Assembly (NCBI GenBank): GCA_002451855.1
Contig: DKDS01000092.1
Coordinates: forward strand, 7,615 to 17,232
Origin: Ruminococcaceae bacterium UBA6842
GTDB taxonomy: Bacteria; Bacillota; Clostridia; Oscillospirales; Acutalibacteraceae
DNA length: 9,618 bases
Direction of reading: 5' to 3'
Below are positions 7,002-9,618 of the stretch, one piece after another. A model generated the notes under the pieces. The model did no database searches, had not been told where the DNA came from, and saw only the letters and a program-made list of their open reading frames with translations. Numbering within the stretch: the first letter of the stretch is position 1; each line of letters starts with the position of its first letter. Position numbers and translations under genes: made by a program.

Positions 7002-7691
7002 ATGGAGACAGTATTTAAGGTAATAGCTACCGTTAAAACGGATTTTCCCGAAAAATTCGGCTTGCCGAGACAAAGCGGCGTTGTGAAGGAGCTTAAGGGC
7101 AAGGTGATTTTTGAGCCGCCTTACCGTGATTTTTCGGCGGTGAGGGAGCTTTCCGAATTTTCGCATATCTGGCTTATATGGGGCTTTTCAAAATCACATA
7201 AAAAAGGGGAGTGGTCTCCTACCGTCCGACCGCCGAGGCTTGGAGGAAATGAACGGGTAGGCGTATTCGCAACCCGTTCGCCGTACAGACCGAACCCGAT
7301 AGCGCTGTCTGCCGTAAGGCTTGAAAAAATAGAGAACAATCCGGAATTAGGTCCTGTTTTGCATATTTCGGGCATTGATATGACAGACGGTACGCCGATA
7401 TACGATATTAAACCGTATATTTCCTATGCGGATGCGGTAAACGATGCGGTTTGCGGATTTGCGGACAAACCGTACGACAAAAAGCTTGAAGTTGAATTGC
7501 CGGACAATTTAAAAAAATTTTTGGGAGAGGAAAAATCCGAACAGCTTATAAAAGCGCTCAGCTGCGACCCGAGACCGAGATACCACAGCGATAAAGAAAG
7601 GATATACGGCTTTAAGTTTGCAGGCTTTGAAATTAAATTCAAAACAGACGGAACACGGCTGTATGTGACCGAAATTTTAAAGTCCGAATAG
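7002..7691 (+). CDS. trmO: tRNA (N6-threonylcarbamoyladenosine(37)-N6)-methyltransferase TrmO
   Basis: The 229-residue protein matches the TrmO/YaeB/TsaA family, SAM-dependent beta-barrel enzymes that methylate t6A at position 37 of some ANN-decoding tRNAs to give m6t6A (E. coli TrmO is about 235 residues). Hallmarks are Phe-Gly-Leu-Pro-Arg-Gln at 19-24, Thr-Arg-Ser-Pro-Tyr-Arg-Pro-Asn-Pro-Ile at 91-100, and Asp-Gly-Thr-Pro-Ile-Tyr-Asp-Ile-Lys-Pro-Tyr at 129-139. The C-terminal extension typical of the bacterial enzyme, with an Asp-Pro-Arg-Pro-Arg-Tyr segment, is present. The ATG is 1 nt after the PBP stop and there is only a poor G-rich ribosome site inside the PBP tail (about 6987-6990), so translation probably depends on ribosomes finishing the PBP. 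The functional link to a cell-wall enzyme is not obvious and may be only genomic packing. Confidence 0.92.
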   Translation: METVFKVIATVKTDFPEKFGLPRQSGVVKELKGKVIFEPPYRDFSAVRELSEFSHIWLIWGFSKSHKKGEWSPTVRPPRLGGNERVGVFATRSPYRPNPIALSAVRLEKIENNPELGPVLHISGIDMTDGTPIYDIKPYISYADAVNDAVCGFADKPYDKKLEVELPDNLKKFLGEEKSEQLIKALSCDPRPRYHSDKERIYGFKFAGFEIKFKTDGTRLYVTEILKSE

Positions 7692-7710
7692 CGTAAAAAA
7701 ACAAACATTT

Positions 7711-7740
7711 TTGATTAAAAAATGAAATTCCTTGTATGAT
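7711..7740 (+). promoter_or_regulatory. Possible upstream second promoter for the alcohol dehydrogenase
   Basis: TTGATT (7711-7716), an 18-nt spacer and TATGAT (7735-7740) give five of six -10 matches and four of six -35 matches. It lies about 50 nt upstream of the better promoter at 7764-7792. The region is very AT-rich, so chance matches are likely. Confidence 0.3.
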
Positions 7741-7763
7741 ATAGACATATGCACTAATCATAT

Positions 7764-7792
7764 TTCAAATTTAAAGTGCAAAATGCTATAAT
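7764..7792 (+). promoter_or_regulatory. SigA-type extended -10 promoter for the alcohol dehydrogenase operon
   Basis: A perfect TATAAT at 7787-7792 is preceded by TG and one base (7784-7786), an extended -10. A moderate -35, TTCAAA at 7764-7769, is 17 nt upstream. Transcription should begin near 7799, about 45 nt before the ATG. The 152-nt region between trmO and the dehydrogenase thus holds this promoter, a perfect palindrome just downstream, and no clear terminator for trmO. Confidence 0.75.
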
Positions 7793-7804
7793 ATACTCAC
7801 CGAA

Positions 7805-7819
7805 ACAGGCGACGCCTGT
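7805..7819. promoter_or_regulatory. Perfect palindrome at the start of the alcohol dehydrogenase leader (operator or mRNA hairpin)
   Basis: ACAGGCG-A-CGCCTGT is a perfect 7-bp inverted repeat around one base. It begins about 12 nt after the -10 hexamer, so it covers the first transcribed bases. As DNA it is in the classic place for a repressor site. As RNA it would form a 6-bp stem with a GAC loop, 11 nt before the GGAGG at 7831-7835, which could protect the 5' end or act as a protein target. It is much more GC-rich than the surrounding leader, which argues against chance. The cognate factor is unknown. Confidence 0.55.
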
Positions 7820-7843
7820 AAATTTAGAACGGAGGAATTTATT

Positions 7844-9040
7844 ATGGCAAGATTTACTTTACCGAGGGACATTTATTTCGGTGAGAACGCAATGGAAAAC
7901 CTTAGAACCCTTAAAGGGAAAAAGGCTATGGTCGTTGTGGGCGGTGGCTCAATGAAACGCTTTGGCTTTCTTGATAAAGCCGTGGGCTATTTAAAGGACG
8001 CCGGTTTTGAGGTAGAGCTTTTTGAGGGTGTAGAACCCGACCCGTCGGTTGAAACCGTTATGCGCGGTGCCGAGGCTATGAGAAAGTTTGAACCCGATTG
8101 GATAGTTGCGATCGGCGGCGGCTCGCCGATAGACGCGGCAAAGGCAATGTGGGCGTTTTACGAGTATCCCGAGGTTACTTTCGAATCGCTTTGCATACCC
8201 TTTAATTTCCCCGAGCTTCGCAAAAAAGCAAAATTCTGCGCTATTTCTTCTACATCGGGAACGGCAACGGAGGTTACCGCATTCTCTGTTATTACAGATT
8301 ATTCAAAGGGTATTAAATATCCGCTTGCCGACTTTAATATAACTCCCGATGTTGCGATTGTAGACCCTGAGCTTGCGCAGACAATGCCTCAAAAGCTTGT
8401 GGCTCATACGGGAATGGACGCACTTACACATGCTGTTGAGGCTTATGTATCAACCGTCGCAAGTCCTTATTCGGACGCGCTTGCTATGAAAGCTATCGAA
8501 ATGGTTACGGCATATCTGCCCTCATCCTATAACGGCAACCGTGAGTCGAGAGCCGCTATGCACGACGCACAGTGCCTTGCCGGTATGGCGTTTTCAAATG
8601 CGTTGCTCGGCATTGTTCACTCTATGGCGCACAAAACGGGCGCCGCTTTCCACGAGGGAAGTATGAAGGACAGACATCTGCCGCACGGCTGCGCAAACGC
8701 AATTTATCTGCCCTATGTAATCAAGTATAACGCGCACGACCAAAGAGCTGCCGAGAGATATGCCGACATTGCAAGGATGCTCGGTCTTTCGGGCAACAGC
8801 AATAAAGGGCTTATTGAAAGTCTCTGCGCGCTTATCGACAATATGAACGACCGCCTTAATATACCGCATACCTTAAAGGAATTCGGCGTAGACGAGGCAG
8901 AGTTCAACGCCAAGGTTGACGAGATAGCCGCAAATGCGGTAGGCGACGCCTGCACAGGCTCCAACCCCCGTGCTATCGACCCCGAAACCATGGCAAAGCT
9001 ATTCAAATGCACATATTACGGCACTGAGGTTGATTTCTGA
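7844..9040 (+). CDS. Iron-containing alcohol dehydrogenase (group III; related to the ADH domain of AdhE)
   Basis: The 398-residue protein is a cytosolic Fe-dependent alcohol dehydrogenase that interconverts aldehydes and alcohols with NAD(P)H. The cofactor loop Gly-Gly-Gly-Ser-Pro-Ile-Asp-Ala-Ala-Lys is at 91-100. The likely iron ligands, by comparison with FucO, are D192 and H196 (Asp-Ala-Leu-Thr-His), H259 (His-Ser-Met-Ala-His) and H281 (Leu-Pro-His-Gly). Near residues 34-41 the first strand ends in Gly-Gly-Gly-Ser with no Asp, which resembles NADPH-using members such as YqhD more than NAD-using FucO; this is an inference. An insertion of about eight residues lies between H263 and H281 compared with FucO. 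The segment around Tyr-Pro-Leu-Ala-Asp and Ala-Phe-Ser-Asn-Ala-Leu-Leu-Gly is close to the AdhE dehydrogenase half. The start has GGAGG 8 nt upstream. It is followed after 37 nt by nfnA, so the two probably form a redox operon. The natural aldehyde (acetaldehyde, butyraldehyde or other) cannot be told. Confidence 0.95.
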   Translation: MARFTLPRDIYFGENAMENLRTLKGKKAMVVVGGGSMKRFGFLDKAVGYLKDAGFEVELFEGVEPDPSVETVMRGAEAMRKFEPDWIVAIGGGSPIDAAKAMWAFYEYPEVTFESLCIPFNFPELRKKAKFCAISSTSGTATEVTAFSVITDYSKGIKYPLADFNITPDVAIVDPELAQTMPQKLVAHTGMDALTHAVEAYVSTVASPYSDALAMKAIEMVTAYLPSSYNGNRESRAAMHDAQCLAGMAFSNALLGIVHSMAHKTGAAFHEGSMKDRHLPHGCANAIYLPYVIKYNAHDQRAAERYADIARMLGLSGNSNKGLIESLCALIDNMNDRLNIPHTLKEFGVDEAEFNAKVDEIAANAVGDACTGSNPRAIDPETMAKLFKCTYYGTEVDF

Positions 9041-9077
9041 TACTGCCGTGAATAAATTAAAGGAATGATATTAGAAA

Positions 9078-9618
9078 ATGTTTAAAATCGTAAACAAACG
9101 CAGTCTTAACCCTACGGTTACGCTGATGGACATTGAAGCGCCGCTTGTTGCCAAAAAGGCGGAAGCAGGACAGTTTATAATTCTCCGCACCGACGAGGAC
9201 GGCGAGCGTATACCGCTTACCGTTGCCGGCTTTGACCGTGAAAAGGGTACGGTAAGGATAATATTCCAAATAGTCGGCGCAACGACGGAAAAGCTTAATC
9301 ATAAGAGCGTGGGCGAATGTCTTGCCGATTTTGCCGGACCTCTCGGCAGACCGACCGAAACTGACGGACTGCGTAAGGTTTGCGTAGTCGGCGGCGGCGT
9401 AGGCTGCGCCATTGCTCTTCCGATTGCCGAAAAGCTCCATAAAGAGGGCTGTGAGGTTCACACTATTGTCGGCTTCAGAAACAAGGATCTTGTAATTCTT
9501 GAGGATGAGTTTTCCGCTTGCTCGGACAGACTTACAATAATGACCGACGACGGCTCATACGGCACAAAGGGCGTGGTTACGGCGCCGCTTAAGGAAGCTA
9601 TCGACTCGGGCGAAAATC
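9078..9618 (+). CDS. NfnA/SudB-like FAD/NAD-binding subunit of ferredoxin:NADP oxidoreductase (3' partial)
   Basis: An open frame from the ATG at 9078 runs off the window, giving 180 residues. An in-frame TAG at 9072-9074 means no earlier start is possible; AGGA at 9061-9064 is a rather distant ribosome site (13 nt). The opening Met-Phe-Lys-Ile-Val, Ala-Gly-Gln-Phe at 30-33 and Gly-Glu-Arg-Ile-Pro-Leu-Thr at 42-48 (FAD-binding Arg-x-Pro-Leu-Thr) fit the family. Gly-Pro-Leu-Gly precedes a Rossmann loop Val-Gly-Gly-Gly-Val-Gly at 104-109. The match is to the 'sulfide/dihydroorotate dehydrogenase-like' family that includes NfnA, the FAD and [2Fe-2S] subunit of the electron-bifurcating NADH-dependent ferredoxin:NADP reductase. 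The C-terminal iron-sulfur cysteines and the partner NfnB (glutamate synthase small-subunit-like) lie beyond the edge. PyrK-like and sulfide dehydrogenase subunits are the alternatives, so no symbol is given. Confidence 0.85.
   Translation, partial: MFKIVNKRSLNPTVTLMDIEAPLVAKKAEAGQFIILRTDEDGERIPLTVAGFDREKGTVRIIFQIVGATTEKLNHKSVGECLADFAGPLGRPTETDGLRKVCVVGGGVGCAIALPIAEKLHKEGCEVHTIVGFRNKDLVILEDEFSACSDRLTIMTDDGSYGTKGVVTAPLKEAIDSGEN

Noticed and set aside
6384..7166. Long minus-strand open frame (260 codons) across the PBP tail and the start of trmO
   Set aside because: It lies opposite two well-supported genes with clear motifs. Its translation is rich in Arg, Leu, Pro and Lys without domain features, as expected from the complement of Ser-rich coding DNA.
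7706..7724. AT-only hairpin after trmO (CATTTTT with AAAAATG) as a terminator
   Set aside because: The stem has a single G-C pair and no proper T-tract follows, so it is unlikely to stop transcription. trmO may read through into the alcohol dehydrogenase operon.
8941..8959. Repeat of the leader motif AGGCGACGCCTG inside the alcohol dehydrogenase gene, next to a second small inverted repeat
   Set aside because: A shared 12-mer between two places in a window of this size is expected by chance, and here the codons (Gly-Asp-Ala-Cys-Thr-Gly) explain the sequence. It is worth recalling only if the leader palindrome proves to bind a regulator.
9057..9461. Minus-strand open frame (134 codons) at the right end
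   Set aside because: It is the complement of the nfnA-like gene, which shows family motifs in the plus frame. No ribosome site or recognisable domain supports the minus frame.

Overview
The window looks like ordinary chromosome from a low-to-mid GC, anaerobic, clostridial-type Firmicute (Oscillospirales or Lachnospirales would fit). The evidence is consensus SigA-type promoters with extended -10 elements, strong GGAGG ribosome binding sites, a class A PBP with a Ser-rich tail, an AdhE-like iron alcohol dehydrogenase, and an NfnA-type ferredoxin:NADP reductase subunit. The taxonomy is inferred from these features and was not checked by any search. I see no RNA genes, insertion sequences, phage genes or CRISPR arrays.

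Layout, left to right. (1) Positions 1-1879, plus strand: a tightly packed three-gene operon. It holds the end of a short-chain dehydrogenase/reductase, a divergent type I 3-dehydroquinate dehydratase-like protein, and a PIG3-type quinone oxidoreductase. The gene joints are 1 nt apart and a 4 nt overlap. The set looks like a small catabolic or modification pathway for a carboxylated, probably cyclic, hydroxy compound, but the substrate is unknown. (2) Positions 1894-1926: a 15-bp perfect hairpin with T-tracts on both strands, a bidirectional terminator between convergent genes. (3) Positions 1945-4554, minus strand: a MacB-like ABC transporter with ATPase and permease fused in one chain. (4) Positions 4555-4717: a divergent promoter region. 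(5) Positions 4718-7691, plus strand: a class A penicillin-binding protein followed 1 nt later by trmO, a tRNA t6A37 methyltransferase. (6) Positions 7692-7843: an intergenic region with an extended -10 promoter and a perfect 15-bp palindrome at or just after the expected transcription start. (7) Positions 7844-9618, plus strand: an iron-containing alcohol dehydrogenase followed by the start of an nfnA-like gene cut by the window edge.

How the genes work together: the transporter and the PBP sit head to head and both act at the cell envelope. The alcohol dehydrogenase and NfnA probably form a redox unit in which NAD(P)H pools and reduced ferredoxin are balanced against alcohol formation. The most unusual element is the dehydratase-like protein. 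It keeps the Schiff-base Lys, the general-base His and the carboxylate-binding residues of type I dehydroquinases, but has lost the EWR motif that contacts the ring hydroxyls, which points to a different substrate. I found no clear evidence of a wholly new multi-gene system; the left operon is the best candidate for new biochemistry.
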